This document shows, one piece after another, positions 8,049 through 15,840 of a stretch of 36,186 nt of DNA (position 1 is its first letter; each line of letters begins with the position of its first letter). The notes under the pieces were generated by a model. The model was not told the DNA's origin. It did not search any database and saw nothing but the letters and a program-made list of their open reading frames with translations. The stretch covers positions 711,868 to 748,053 of the forward strand of contig NZ_LT985749.1 of assembly GCF_900290115.1 (NCBI RefSeq). The letters run 5' to 3'. Source of the stretch: Alistipes sp. Marseille-P5061. Lineage in GTDB: Bacteria > Bacteroidota > Bacteroidia > Bacteroidales > Rikenellaceae. The translations under genes were made by a program, and so were the position numbers.

Positions 8049-8143
8049 GGTCGGGGGGGCTCTTCCGCCCGCAGCTTCATCCGCCCGGGCGCGTCCGGTC
8101 GGGGGCTCTTCCGCCCGGCGCTTTGTCCGGCCGGGACAGCATC
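8049..8143. repeat. Imperfect 48-bp tandem repeat in the AraC/cupin-CMD spacer
   Basis: Two units, 8049-8096 and 8097-8143, both begin GGTCGGGGG, continue CTCTTCCGCCCG, and are GC-rich throughout. They sit between the two operator pairs. The 529-bp spacer 7767-8295 otherwise holds only the two promoters and the operator repeats. Confidence 0.6.
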
Positions 8144-8187
8144 CGGCCCGTACCGGGGCATGGAATCCGCACCGACGGCGCGGGCAT

Positions 8188-8223
8188 CTATCCCGATTCC
8201 GGATTGCGCTACCCCGATTCCGG
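8188..8223. promoter_or_regulatory. Direct-repeat operator pair C/D (candidate AraC-family site)
   Basis: Repeats at 8188-8202 (CTATCCCGATTCCGG) and 8209-8223 (CTACCCCGATTCCGG) are again 21 bp apart. Copy D and copy B (7984) share an identical 18-bp word, CTACCCCGATTCCGGTTT. The pair lies 40-75 bp upstream of the araC-type gene's -7 box, so autoregulation is likely. Confidence 0.6.
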
Positions 8224-8262
8224 TTTTGCGGCCGCCGGCGCTCCGTTCCCGCAAAAAAGAGC

Positions 8263-8270
8263 TATCTTTG
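8263..8270 (+). promoter_or_regulatory. -7 box for the AraC-family gene
   Basis: TATCTTTG matches the Bacteroidetes -7 element exactly and lies 25 bp before the ATG at 8296. No good -33 TTTG is present, which suggests help from an activator. Confidence 0.7.
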
Positions 8271-8295
8271 TCCTGAAACCAATTCCACGGCATCC

Positions 8296-9210
8296 ATGGC
8301 AGAGAGAGAAAGGGAGCAAATCCTCCACATCGAATCGGTCGGCGAGTACAACGCCCAGCTCGGCATCGAGACACTCCACCCGCTGGTGAGCGTCATTGAC
8401 ATGTCGGAGGTCTCACCCATCCGCCACCAGCGGCAGACCTTCGGCTTCTACGCCATCTTTCTCAAGGAGGTGAAGTGCGGCGACCTGCTCTACGGCCGCC
8501 ACCACTACGACTATCAGGAGGGGACGCTCGTCTGTCTGGCACCGGGACAGGTCATCGGCGTGGAGGACAACGGCGAAAAGTTCCAGCCCAAGGGGTGGGC
8601 GCTGGTCTTCCACCCCGACCTCATCCGCGGCACGTCGCTGGCCCGCAACATGAAGGAGTACTCCTTCTTCTCGTACGAGGTGAACGAGGCGCTGCACCTT
8701 TCGGAACGCGAACGCGAGCTGGTCATCGACTCGCTGCGAAAAATCCGCAACGAGCTCGAGCACGCCATCGACCGCCACAGCCGGCGGCTGATAGCCATCA
8801 ACATCGAGATGCTGCTGGACTACTGCCTGCGCTTCTACGAGCGGCAGTTCATCACGCGCCAGCATGTGAATCACGACGTGCTGAGCCGCTTCGAGCGGCT
8901 GCTCGACGACTACTTCACCGGCGACCGCGCCCGCCGCGAGGGGCTCCCCACGGTGAAGTACTTCGCCGGAGAGCTCTGCCTCTCGCCCAACTACTTCGGC
9001 GACCTGGTCAAGCGCGAGACGGGCAAGACGGCCCAGGAGTACATCCAGCTCAAGCTGGTCGAGGCGGCCAAGGAGCTGATGCTCGCCCCGGGGCGCAGCA
9101 TCGGCGAGGTGGCCTATGCGCTGGGATTCCAATATCCGCAGCACTTCACGCGCCTCTTCAAGAAGGTTACCGGCCAGACCCCCAACGAGTACCGCTCGCA
9201 GCAGAGCTGA
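8296..9210 (+). CDS. AraC-family transcriptional regulator
   Basis: This 304-residue DNA-binding regulator has an N-terminal cupin-like sensing domain (about residues 30-130, including YDYQEGTLVCLAPGQ) and a C-terminal double helix-turn-helix (about 200-300). The second HTH carries the family signature IGEVAYALGFQYPQHFTRLFKKVTG ending in TPNEYR. The ATG at 8296 follows a TATCTTTG promoter by 25 bp. It is transcribed divergently from the exported cupin-CMD gene, and four copies of a 15-bp repeat in two 21-bp-spaced pairs lie between the two start sites. This makes local activation plus autoregulation the simplest model. The ligand is unknown. Members next to cupin or CMD genes often respond to small organic compounds, but that is family-level knowledge. 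Confidence 0.92.
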   Translation: MAEREREQILHIESVGEYNAQLGIETLHPLVSVIDMSEVSPIRHQRQTFGFYAIFLKEVKCGDLLYGRHHYDYQEGTLVCLAPGQVIGVEDNGEKFQPKGWALVFHPDLIRGTSLARNMKEYSFFSYEVNEALHLSERERELVIDSLRKIRNELEHAIDRHSRRLIAINIEMLLDYCLRFYERQFITRQHVNHDVLSRFERLLDDYFTGDRARREGLPTVKYFAGELCLSPNYFGDLVKRETGKTAQEYIQLKLVEAAKELMLAPGRSIGEVAYALGFQYPQHFTRLFKKVTGQTPNEYRSQQS

Positions 9211-9406
9211 GAGGCGCGGCGCAACGGGCGGGCACCGCAGCACCCCCACGTCGCTTCACCGCAACGCAACGCGTTCCACGCGACGCTGCACCGCATCCGA
9301 GGCACAGCACCGCGGCGCAAACATTCGCCTTCCGCCCCGGGGCGTCCGGACACCGGCAGCGCCTGCTCCGTACAGCTCGTGCCGCCTCCTACGGCCGGAC
9401 GACGCG

Positions 9407-10243
9407 CTACCGGCTCTTCGATTTCGACTTCGGCTTTCCCGCCGGACGGCTTTCGGCCGCCGGGCGGGATTTTTTACGCACCGACCATCCGAAACGGCCC
9501 AGGCTGCGCCCCAGGGCGAAGTATTCGCCGTGCGAGTAGGCAATCAGCCCGGCCCGCTCCAGGTCGAAGCGCCCCGTTGCGGGGTCGATGTAGGCGGGGT
9601 CGACCTGCACGCCGACCACCTCGGCCAGAAAGAGGTCGTGCGAACCGAGCGGCAGCCGCTGACGCACGCGGCACTCGATGTTGACGGGCGACTCGGCCAC
9701 CAGGGGCGCCTCGACCCGGTCGGAGGGGAGCGGCGTGAGCCCCGCCTCGCGGAACTTGTCGCAGTCACGACCCGAGCGGACGCCGCACCAGTCGGTGGCG
9801 CGGGCCAGCGCCTGCGTGGTGAGGTTGATGACGAAGGCCCCCGTGCGGCGGATAATCTCGTAGGAGTGGCGCTCGGGGCGGAGCGAGATGGAGCACATCG
9901 GCGGATTGGTGCAGACGGTGCCCGTCCAGGCGACGGTCAGCAGGTTGTACTCCTCGGGGGTGGCGCCGCAGCTCACCAGCACGGCCGGCAGCGGGTAAAT
10001 CAGCGTGCCGGGCTTCCAGCGCTCACGGGCCGCCGCTGCCGGAGCGGTCAAAGCCGGAGCCGGGGCGGTCAAAGCCGGAACCGGAGCGGTCGAAGGCTCA
10101 GAGGGTGACGGGGCAGCGGAGCGGTCCTCACCGTCGGAGGAGCGGCGGGCGGAGGCGGTCGAAGGGCGTCCGGCAGAGGAGGGCCGGCATGCGGGACGGG
10201 CCGGGGTTGCATTCCGGCGGGCGGAGGTTTTGCGTTTTTCCAT
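9407..10243 (-). CDS. Flavin reductase-like (FMN-binding split barrel) protein with low-complexity N-terminus
   Basis: From about residue 77 (WKPGTLIYPLPAVLVSCG) the protein matches the flavin reductase-like domain that binds FMN, with the hallmark segments LLTVAWTGTVCTNPPMCSISLRPERHSYEII and FVINL. Relatives usually begin near that WKPGT. Here about 75 residues rich in Ala, Pro, Ser, Arg and Thr precede it, containing a tandem APALTAP repeat encoded by a 21-bp DNA repeat near 10047-10090. No methionine lies in frame between 10243 and the conserved domain, so either the extension is translated or a non-ATG start is used. The C-terminus is also basic and repetitive (KPKSKSKSR). The gene starts 25 bp after the esterase gene and is probably co-transcribed with it. 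Its electron partner is unknown. Confidence 0.82.
   Translation of the reverse strand: MEKRKTSARRNATPARPACRPSSAGRPSTASARRSSDGEDRSAAPSPSEPSTAPVPALTAPAPALTAPAAAARERWKPGTLIYPLPAVLVSCGATPEEYNLLTVAWTGTVCTNPPMCSISLRPERHSYEIIRRTGAFVINLTTQALARATDWCGVRSGRDCDKFREAGLTPLPSDRVEAPLVAESPVNIECRVRQRLPLGSHDLFLAEVVGVQVDPAYIDPATGRFDLERAGLIAYSHGEYFALGRSLGRFGWSVRKKSRPAAESRPAGKPKSKSKSR
10047..10090. repeat. 21-bp tandem repeat inside the flavin reductase 5' end
   Basis: Plus strand GCGGTCAAAGCCGGAGCCGG is followed by GCGGTCAAAGCCGGAACCGG and a partial third unit GCGGTCGAAGGCTC. The 21-bp period keeps the reading frame and encodes the repeated APALTAP segment. Confidence 0.75.
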
Positions 10244-10268
10244 CAGAGGCGGAGATTTCAGAGGTTGG

Positions 10269-11210
10269 TCAACGGCCGGTCTGTGCCTCCGGTCGGGCGT
10301 CGGATGCGGCAGCCGGAGCCGCGGCGCCGTCGTCGTCGGAGGAGGCAGCCGCAGAGGAGCCGCCGTCGAAGGCCCTCTCTTCCTCGGCGTCGGCAGCGGC
10401 GAAGAACTTGCTGAAGAAGAGCATCTGGTAGTCGATGGCGTTGGCCCAGTAGGAGAGCTCGTGCCCCCCCGGGCGGACGCAGAAGTCGTGGGGGATGCCC
10501 CGCCGGCGCAGCTCGCGGTGGAAGGCGCGGTTGACCTCGAAGATGAAGTCGTCGTAGCCGCAGTCGATGATGAGCGCCGGCGTGCGGGCCGGGTCGAGCT
10601 GCGCGATGAGGTTGATGGGGGTCATCCGCTCCCAGTTTTCGGGCGACTCGGACTGCCGTCCCAGCAGCCGGTCGAGCTCCCACCGTCCGGGGAAGGGGCG
10701 GATGTCGAGCCCGCCGCTCATGCTCCCCGCCGCACCGAAGAGGTCGGGGTGGAGCAGCCCCAGCCGCATGGCCCCGAAGCCCCCCATGCTCAGTCCGGCT
10801 ACGGCCCGGTGGCGGGCGTCGCGCGCCACGGGAAGGTGGGCGTCGGCATAGGGTATCAGCTCCCCGACCAGAAAGCTCTCATAGCGGCTGGTCGTGTCGA
10901 CGGGGCTGTCCATGTACCAGCTCTGCCCACCGTCGGGGCAGAGCAGGGCGATTCCCGTGCGGTCGACCAGCGCGGGGAGCCCGGTTTTGATTTTCAGCCA
11001 CGAGAAGGCGTCACCGCCGTAGCCGTGCAGCAGCAGAAGCAGCGGCGCGGGGTGGTGCTCCGAAGCACCGTCGGGCAGCACGGCCACCACCGTCACCGGG
11101 CGGTTCAGTACCCGGCTGTCGAGCGAAAGGGTATCGATGCGGGCCGCCGCGGCGCGGGAGCCGCAGAGCAGGGCGAGCAAAAGTGCAAACAGAACTCTTC
11201 GTTTCATCAT
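10269..11210 (-). CDS. Secreted alpha/beta-hydrolase esterase (esterase D / feruloyl-esterase-like)
   Basis: This 313-residue protein has a signal peptide (MMKRRVLFALLLALLCGSRAAA). The hydrolase core contains LLLLLHGYGGDAFSW (oxyanion region), the nucleophile elbow GLSMGG with S141, an acidic residue at CGYDD (D220/D221) and H250 in RPGGHELSYW, which completes a catalytic triad. It resembles the 'putative esterase' family that includes S-formylglutathione hydrolase and bacterial feruloyl or acetyl-xylan esterases. With export, a role in trimming ester groups from glycans is plausible but not shown. About 45 C-terminal residues are low-complexity Ala/Asp/Glu/Ser. The start is 11210 or the next ATG at 11207. 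A TATTTTTG box lies at 11233-11240, divergent from and only 11 bp from the xerC promoter. Confidence 0.85.
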   Translation of the reverse strand: MMKRRVLFALLLALLCGSRAAAARIDTLSLDSRVLNRPVTVVAVLPDGASEHHPAPLLLLLHGYGGDAFSWLKIKTGLPALVDRTGIALLCPDGGQSWYMDSPVDTTSRYESFLVGELIPYADAHLPVARDARHRAVAGLSMGGFGAMRLGLLHPDLFGAAGSMSGGLDIRPFPGRWELDRLLGRQSESPENWERMTPINLIAQLDPARTPALIIDCGYDDFIFEVNRAFHRELRRRGIPHDFCVRPGGHELSYWANAIDYQMLFFSKFFAAADAEEERAFDGGSSAAASSDDDGAAAPAAASDARPEAQTGR

Positions 11211-11232
11211 GTCAAGCTGTTTTTTCGATACG

Positions 11233-11259
11233 CAAAAATAGGAAAAAACGCTATCTTTG
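11233..11259. promoter_or_regulatory. Back-to-back promoters of the esterase and xerC genes
   Basis: The minus strand has TATTTTTG at 11233-11240 (22 bp before the esterase ATG). The plus strand has TATCTTTG at 11252-11259, only 4 bp before the xerC ATG. The two -7 boxes are 11 bp apart, so polymerase cannot occupy both at once. The xerC box implies a leaderless or near-leaderless transcript. Confidence 0.7.
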
Positions 11260-11263
11260 TTTC

Positions 11264-12166
11264 ATGCTCCCCGATTTCATTCAATATCTGGCCGCCGAAC
11301 GGCGCTACTCGCCGCTCACCGTGCGCAACTACAGCCACGACATCGAGCAGTTCTACGCCTGGCTCGGCACCGACGACGAACACTTCGACCCCCGCGGGGT
11401 GACCGCCGAACGGGCCCGCGAGTGGATTCTCCACCTCTCGGAGCAGGGGCGGCTCGGGGCGGCCTCCATCAACCGCGAGGTCTCGTCGCTGCGCTCCTAC
11501 TTCAAGTGGATGCTGCGCCGCGGCATCGTCGAGCAGAATGTCTTCCAGCGCATCCACGCGCTCAAGACCTCGCGGCGGCTGCCGGCCTTCGTCCCCGAGA
11601 GCCGCATGACGGGCATCGTCGGCGAGTGCGAGTTCGACAGCGAGCGGTTCACCACCGAGCGCAACTCGCTCATCGTGCTGCTGCTCTACGCCTGCGGGCT
11701 GCGGCTGGCCGAGCTGGTGGGCATCGACCGCACGGACTTCTCGGAGGACTACACCTCGCTGCGCGTGCGCGGCAAGGGGGACAAGGAGCGCATCGTTCCG
11801 GTCATGGAGTTCCTCCGCGAGAAGATTTTGCACTACCTGGAGCTAATCGAGCGGCAAAATATTTGCAATTCTTCGGAAAAAGCGTTAATTTTAACTCAGA
11901 AAGGAAAACGCATCTCGCGCAGCGTCGTCTACCGGGTGGTCCGCGAAGAGCTGGCACGGGGCGGGGTTCAGGGCAAGCGAAGCCCCCACGTGCTGCGGCA
12001 CACCTTCGCCACCCATCTGCTCAACGGCGGAGCGGACATGCGTGAAATCCAGGAGCTCCTCGGCCACGCCTCGCTGCAGGCCACTCAGGTCTACACCCAC
12101 AACAGCATCGCACGGCTGCGGGAGGTCTACAACAAGGCCCATCCCCGCGAAAAGGGTGGGAAGTGA
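11264..12166 (+). CDS. xerC: XerC/XerD-type tyrosine recombinase
   Basis: This 300-residue site-specific recombinase has an N-terminal SAM-like core-binding domain (FIQYLAAERRYSPLTVRNYSHDIEQF) and a complete catalytic set. The set is R147 in ACGLRLAEL, the lysine of VRGKGDKERIVP, H242-x-x-R245 in HVLRHTFATHLL, the GH of LGHASL and the nucleophile Y277 in TQVYTH. Xer recombinases resolve chromosome dimers at dif. Unlike the two island integrases in this window it keeps all active-site residues and has no arm-binding domain. The ATG at 11264 is set by the promoter 4 bp upstream. It is followed after 24 bp by hpf, a neighbour pair typical of Bacteroidetes core genomes. XerC versus XerD cannot be separated with certainty here. 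Confidence 0.9.
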   Translation: MLPDFIQYLAAERRYSPLTVRNYSHDIEQFYAWLGTDDEHFDPRGVTAERAREWILHLSEQGRLGAASINREVSSLRSYFKWMLRRGIVEQNVFQRIHALKTSRRLPAFVPESRMTGIVGECEFDSERFTTERNSLIVLLLYACGLRLAELVGIDRTDFSEDYTSLRVRGKGDKERIVPVMEFLREKILHYLELIERQNICNSSEKALILTQKGKRISRSVVYRVVREELARGGVQGKRSPHVLRHTFATHLLNGGADMREIQELLGHASLQATQVYTHNSIARLREVYNKAHPREKGGK

Positions 12167-12190
12167 TAACACCTCTTAAATCTTTGTGCT

Positions 12191-12487
12191 ATGAACGTAC
12201 AGATTCAATCCGTGAAGTTCGACGCAGACAAGAAGCTGCTCGAATTCGTTGAGAACAAAATGGCCAAGCTCGACCGTTTTGCCGACCGCTCGACAGGCGC
12301 AGAAGTAGTCATGAAACTCGATAAGGACCACGACAGGGGTAACAAGGTAGCCACCATCACGCTCCACATGCCGGGCGAGGACCTGGTGGCCGACCACCGC
12401 TCGAAGAGCTTCGAAGAGTCGGTCGACGAAGCCATCGACGCGCTGAAGCGCCAGCTGGAGAAGTTCAAGGGCAAGTTCGACAAATAG
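12191..12487 (+). CDS. hpf: Ribosome hibernation-promoting factor, short form
   Basis: The 98-residue protein matches the HPF/RaiA (YfiA) fold: MNVQIQSVKFDADKKLLEFVENKMAKLDRF, a beta-strand segment ATITLHMPGEDLVAD, and the helix SFEESVDEAIDALKRQLEKFKGK. It binds the 30S decoding region in stationary phase to silence ribosomes. It is the short type without the C-terminal dimerisation domain. It is probably co-transcribed with xerC (24-bp gap) and ends before a strong terminator at 12517. Confidence 0.93.
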   Translation: MNVQIQSVKFDADKKLLEFVENKMAKLDRFADRSTGAEVVMKLDKDHDRGNKVATITLHMPGEDLVADHRSKSFEESVDEAIDALKRQLEKFKGKFDK

Positions 12488-12516
12488 AACGGCGCACGAC
12501 ATACCCCCATGCAGCA

Positions 12517-12544
12517 ACGGCGGCCTTCGGACCGCCGTTTTTTT
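12517..12544 (+). terminator. Terminator after hpf
   Basis: ACGGCGG (12517-12523) pairs with CCGCCGT (12532-12538) around an 8-nt loop containing TTCG, followed by seven T. Confidence 0.9.
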
Positions 12545-12831
12545 GTGCCCGCCGGAAGGGGCGCACCGCGCAACCCACAGCCGGACGGAATGCACCGCGC
12601 AACCCGCAATGGGCGGCGTGCGGTGCGGAGAGCGACACGTTGGCCTTTCCGGCACCCTCCTTCCCGACCGACACCCTTTTTTATATCCTTTCCGGCGGCG
12701 CGTTTCACCCGCTTCGGCCCGGCCGGCTCTCTTCTATCCGACCCCTTGTCGCTCACCCGACCGTCCACCCGCCTCCTTCGGGCCGCAGCTTCGCTCCGCC
12801 GCCCGCCCCACTTTTGCCGCAGCACGGAGCG
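12545..12831. other. GC-rich spacer between hpf and the MATE gene
   Basis: I see no supported gene. There is a 14-bp direct repeat, GCACCGCGCAACCC, at 12563-12576 and 12592-12605 (29 bp apart). The spacer separates convergent genes. Confidence 0.5.
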
Positions 12832-14166
12832 CTACACGGTCCCCCGCTGCCAACGGCCGCTGCGCAGGTAGAGCACCGAGAGCAGCAGCGTGACCAGATA
12901 GTAGAGGTGGTCGGTGGTCCAGCAGAGCGCCACGTCGGCGCGCAGCACGAGCGTGAGCCAGAGCGTATAGGCCATATAGAAGAGGATGGCCGCCAGGACG
13001 ATGCCCAGCGTCACGCGCGTGTGGCCCGTTCCCGAGACGGCGAACTGCCCGATGAAGGCCGGCACGCAGAGCACGTAGGTCGAGAGCATCACCCAGAGCG
13101 AGGGGACGCCGTAGGCGACCAGCCGCGCATCGTCCGAATAGAAGCCCAGCACCCGTTCGGGGAAGAGGGCGATGAGGAGCGCCAGCGGCACGACGAACGA
13201 GAAGCAGAGGCGCGTCATGCGGCGGCAGAGCGGGCGCACCTCCTCCGCATGACCCGCGCCGATGAGGTTGCTCACCAGCGAGCTGGCCGTCGAGGCGAAG
13301 GCGTTGACGAAGAGGAAGACCACCGAGCCGATGCTGCGGACCATGTTCGTCACGGCCAGCTGGTCGGTCCCCAGCCGCTCGATGCAGACGAAGAAGAGGA
13401 ACCAGCTGAGGAAGGCCATCCCCTCCTGGAGCATCACCCAGACCGAGATGCTCAGGATGTGGCCCAGCAGGCGGAGGTCCACACCGCCGAAGCGGAAGAG
13501 GCGGTAGCGGCGCCAGTCGAAGCGCAGCCGCGTGTAGAGGAGGAAGAAGAGGACCGAGACCGCCTCGGCGGCCACCGAAGCGATGGCGGCACCGGCGATG
13601 CCCAGCTCGGGGAGACCGCAGCGGCCGAAAATCAGCAGGTAGTTGAGCACGACGTTCGTCAGCACCATCACCACCGAGTTGGCCGTAAGAATCCGCGTGC
13701 GGGTCGTCCCCACGTAGAGGGCGCGGAACATCGCCGCGGCGAAGGAGAAGAAGAAGCCCCAGACGCGCCAGTCGAGGTAGTCGACGGCGGCGCGGCGTAC
13801 CGCCTGCTGCTCGACGAGCAGCGAGAAGAGCCCCTCGGCGCAGAGGCGCGAGAGGGCGAAGAGCAGGGCGGCGAGCAGCAGCAGGAAGAGCGACCCCTGC
13901 ATGAAGACGGGGCCGATTTCGTGCAGCCGCCCCTCGCCGTTGCGGCGGGCGATGAGCACCTGCGCCCCGACGCTGAAGCCGAAGCCCAGCATGAAGACCA
14001 CCAGATAGAAGACACCGGCCAGCGCCGAGGCGGCCAGCTCGGTGCGCCCGTCGCCGTAGTGGCCCAGGTAGATGGTGTCGGTCAGCCCCACGAGCTGCTC
14101 CATGAGGAGGCTTACCAGCACCGGAAGGGTGATTTTCAGTATGTTGCGGTTCGTGTAGCGCTGCAT
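12832..14166 (-). CDS. MATE-family multidrug efflux transporter
   Basis: This 444-residue inner-membrane protein has about twelve hydrophobic segments and the MATE hallmark near the N-terminus (ILKITLPVLVSLLMEQLVGLTDTIYLGHYGD). A second related half begins around ILSISVWVMLQEGMAF. MATE proteins export cationic drugs or metabolites using sodium or proton gradients. The ATG at 14166 is the natural start, because relatives begin with such a short N-terminal amphipathic segment. It lies just downstream of tRNA-Glu and that tRNA's terminator, all on the minus strand, so it probably uses its own unrecognised promoter in 14167-14199 or readthrough. Its substrate is unknown. Confidence 0.9.
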   Translation of the reverse strand: MQRYTNRNILKITLPVLVSLLMEQLVGLTDTIYLGHYGDGRTELAASALAGVFYLVVFMLGFGFSVGAQVLIARRNGEGRLHEIGPVFMQGSLFLLLLAALLFALSRLCAEGLFSLLVEQQAVRRAAVDYLDWRVWGFFFSFAAAMFRALYVGTTRTRILTANSVVMVLTNVVLNYLLIFGRCGLPELGIAGAAIASVAAEAVSVLFFLLYTRLRFDWRRYRLFRFGGVDLRLLGHILSISVWVMLQEGMAFLSWFLFFVCIERLGTDQLAVTNMVRSIGSVVFLFVNAFASTASSLVSNLIGAGHAEEVRPLCRRMTRLCFSFVVPLALLIALFPERVLGFYSDDARLVAYGVPSLWVMLSTYVLCVPAFIGQFAVSGTGHTRVTLGIVLAAILFYMAYTLWLTLVLRADVALCWTTDHLYYLVTLLLSVLYLRSGRWQRGTV

Positions 14167-14199
14167 GGGTACAGGGGTTTCGGGGTGGGGTGCGGAGAC

Positions 14200-14229
14200 A
14201 AAAAAAGCGACCGGAAGTTCGGTCGCCTT
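14200..14229 (-). terminator. Terminator of tRNA-Glu
   Basis: GCGACCG (14207-14213) pairs with CGGTCGC (14220-14226). On the minus strand the hairpin is followed by seven T. It lies immediately after the tRNA. Confidence 0.88.
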
Positions 14230-14231
14230 AT

Positions 14232-14306
14232 TGGTAGTGGATAGGGGATTCGAACCCCTATGTCATGCGTGAGAGGCATGTATCCTAACCCTTAGATGAA
14301 TCCACC
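14232..14306 (-). tRNA. tRNA-Glu(CTC), CCA encoded
   Basis: On the minus strand the acceptor stem is GGTGGAT with ATCCACT, and the anticodon loop CTCTCAC between CATGC and GCATG gives anticodon CTC. The T arm is GGGGTTCGAATCCCC. The discriminator A at 14235 is followed by an encoded CCA (14234-14232), unlike the other two tRNAs in the window. Confidence 0.93.
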
Positions 14307-14320
14307 GTTGAATTGTGGTG

Positions 14321-14351
14321 CAAAGATAGCGACTAAAATCGAATCTGCAAA
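14321..14351 (-). promoter_or_regulatory. Promoter of tRNA-Glu
   Basis: On the minus strand TTTG (14348-14351) and TATCTTTG (14321-14328) are separated by 19 bp, a full match to the Bacteroidetes -33/-7 promoter. The tRNA starts 14 bp downstream. Confidence 0.85.
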
Positions 14352-14792
14352 TTTTTCGGTAAAAAAAGTGCATTTTTCTGCAAAAACCGCCCGCCAGGGG
14401 GCTTTCGGGGCGCCGGAGCGCGCCTCCTTCCACTGCCCCATCGGGCGCCGTCGGACACCGCAAGGGACTGCGGGCAGGCGCGGGTGGACAAGCGCAGGTG
14501 GACAGCCAGCGGATGGACAGGCGCTGGGCTGCTCTCTTTCGCCGGACCCCGCCGAGCGCCATCGAGCCCCACCGGGCACCGGGGCGCCCCGCCCCCATCC
14601 GGCAACCGGAGCACACCGCCCCCATCCGGCAACCGGAGCACACCGGAGCGCACCGCAGATTACCCCGCCGCACCCACCGGGCGCCGCGGCGCACCACCTT
14701 CCACGGCCCCATCGCCCCTGCAACGCCCCCGACACCCTCCCGCCGGGGCGGCGATTCCGCGGCCGGCGCTTGCATTATCGACCGAGTTGTCT
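14352..14792. repeat. GC-rich spacer with tandem repeats
   Basis: No supported gene lies between the tRNA-Glu promoter and the lipoprotein promoter. The clearest repeat is a 27-bp unit in two perfect copies at 14591-14617 and 14618-14644, beginning GCCCCCATCCGGCAACCGGA. A looser GGTGGACA/GATGGACA motif recurs around 14482-14520. Long open frames here on both strands are compositional artefacts. Confidence 0.6.
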
Positions 14793-14800
14793 TATCTTTG
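14793..14800 (+). promoter_or_regulatory. Promoter of the DUF3298-like lipoprotein gene
   Basis: TATCTTTG at 14793-14800 has TTGC 20 bp upstream (14770-14773), a near-complete -33/-7 pair. The ATG is 49 bp downstream. Confidence 0.7.
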
Positions 14801-14849
14801 ATTTCAGGAAGCTGCAAAACGGCGCTTCCCGAGAAAACACCTTTTCACG

Positions 14850-15575
14850 ATGAAACGAACCGGCATCCTCCCCCTGCTGCTCCTGGCGCTCATGCTGGGG
14901 GCCTGCACCCCGAAGAAGAGCGAACCCCGCTTCGAGACGCTGGCGCTCGACACGCTCGTGCACGCGGGCGCCGCGCAATACGACATCCAGTACCGCTTCC
15001 TCTCGCTGGAGGAGGCCGACCGCTCGCCGGCGCTGCAGGCCATCGAGGAGGCCGACATCGCCTACTTCTTCGAGCTGGAGGGCTTCACCGGCACGGCCCG
15101 CGAGGCGATGCGCACGGCCGTTGAGCAGCTCGCCGACGGCTCGATGCTTCCGGGCGACGAGGCGGCCCGCTACAGCTATTCGGTCGAGGCGACCGCCGCA
15201 CGGGTCGACACGCTGCTCGTCTACACCATCACCCGCTCGGGCTATCTGGGCGGTCCCCACGACCTCTACGACACCACGACGCACACCTATTCGCTCGAAG
15301 GGGGCTACGAACTGACGCTGGGCGATCTCTTCACCCCACAGCAACAGGAGCGCCTCGCCGGCCTCATCCGCTCCCGGCTGCGGGCGCAGTACCACGTCTC
15401 CGACGACGAGGGGCTCGCCGCGCTGGGCTTCTTCCCCGACTACATCCTCCCGTGCGAGAACTTCCAGCCCACCGACGAGGGCATCCTCTTCCGCTACGCC
15501 CCCTACGAAATCGGCGACAATGCGCTGGGCGACATCGAGGTGCTGGTCAGCCGCGCCGAGCTCGAACAGCTCTGA
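14850..15575 (+). CDS. Lipoprotein with DUF4163/DUF3298-like (RsiV-type) domains
   Basis: The 241-residue product starts with a lipoprotein signal (MKRTGILPLLLLALMLGAC, lipid on C19). The rest resembles DUF4163 followed by DUF3298: a segment with YSYSVEATAARVDTLLVYTITRSGYLGGPHDLYDTTTHTYSLEGG, then LTLGDLFTPQQQERLAGLIRSRL, and a C-terminal GILFRYAPYEIGDNALG. This architecture is common in Bacteroidetes lipoproteins and in the anti-sigma factor RsiV, where the domain binds lysozyme. No sigma factor is adjacent, so a lysozyme-sensing role is only a possibility. It has its own promoter and no same-strand neighbour. Confidence 0.8.
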   Translation: MKRTGILPLLLLALMLGACTPKKSEPRFETLALDTLVHAGAAQYDIQYRFLSLEEADRSPALQAIEEADIAYFFELEGFTGTAREAMRTAVEQLADGSMLPGDEAARYSYSVEATAARVDTLLVYTITRSGYLGGPHDLYDTTTHTYSLEGGYELTLGDLFTPQQQERLAGLIRSRLRAQYHVSDDEGLAALGFFPDYILPCENFQPTDEGILFRYAPYEIGDNALGDIEVLVSRAELEQL

Positions 15576-15840
15576 CCCGACGGGCTCCGACAAGCAGCCG
15601 CCGAGGCCCAGCGCCCGAACTCCGGCGTCTGCTGAAGTCCGGCACCCGGCACCCGGCCATAGGCAACCGACAGCCCCCACCAGCCGCCGGCCCCCAAAGT
15701 CTTGTGACCGGCAGACGGCACCAGCCACCCGGCGCAAAATTCCCGCCTCTCGCCTCCTTCGGCGGCAATCCACTGCAAACCAAAACCATACGCGCACTTC
15801 GCAGCCCGCCGCGGCATCCCCGCCGCACAACTCCAGACAA
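15576..15840. other. Spacer after the lipoprotein gene
   Basis: A GC-rich stretch without a supported gene. It separates the lipoprotein stop from the convergent hairpin at 15841-15889, which can end transcripts from both sides. Confidence 0.5.

Noticed and set aside
11264..12166. xerC as a third mobile-element integrase
   Set aside because: It has the full catalytic set, no arm-binding domain, no nearby tRNA target and is paired with hpf, which fits the housekeeping Xer recombinase.
12640..14244. A 534-codon open frame opposite the MATE gene
   Set aside because: It is the antisense of a convincing membrane transporter and consists of charged low-complexity sequence (EEE, AEAR), with no homology pattern.
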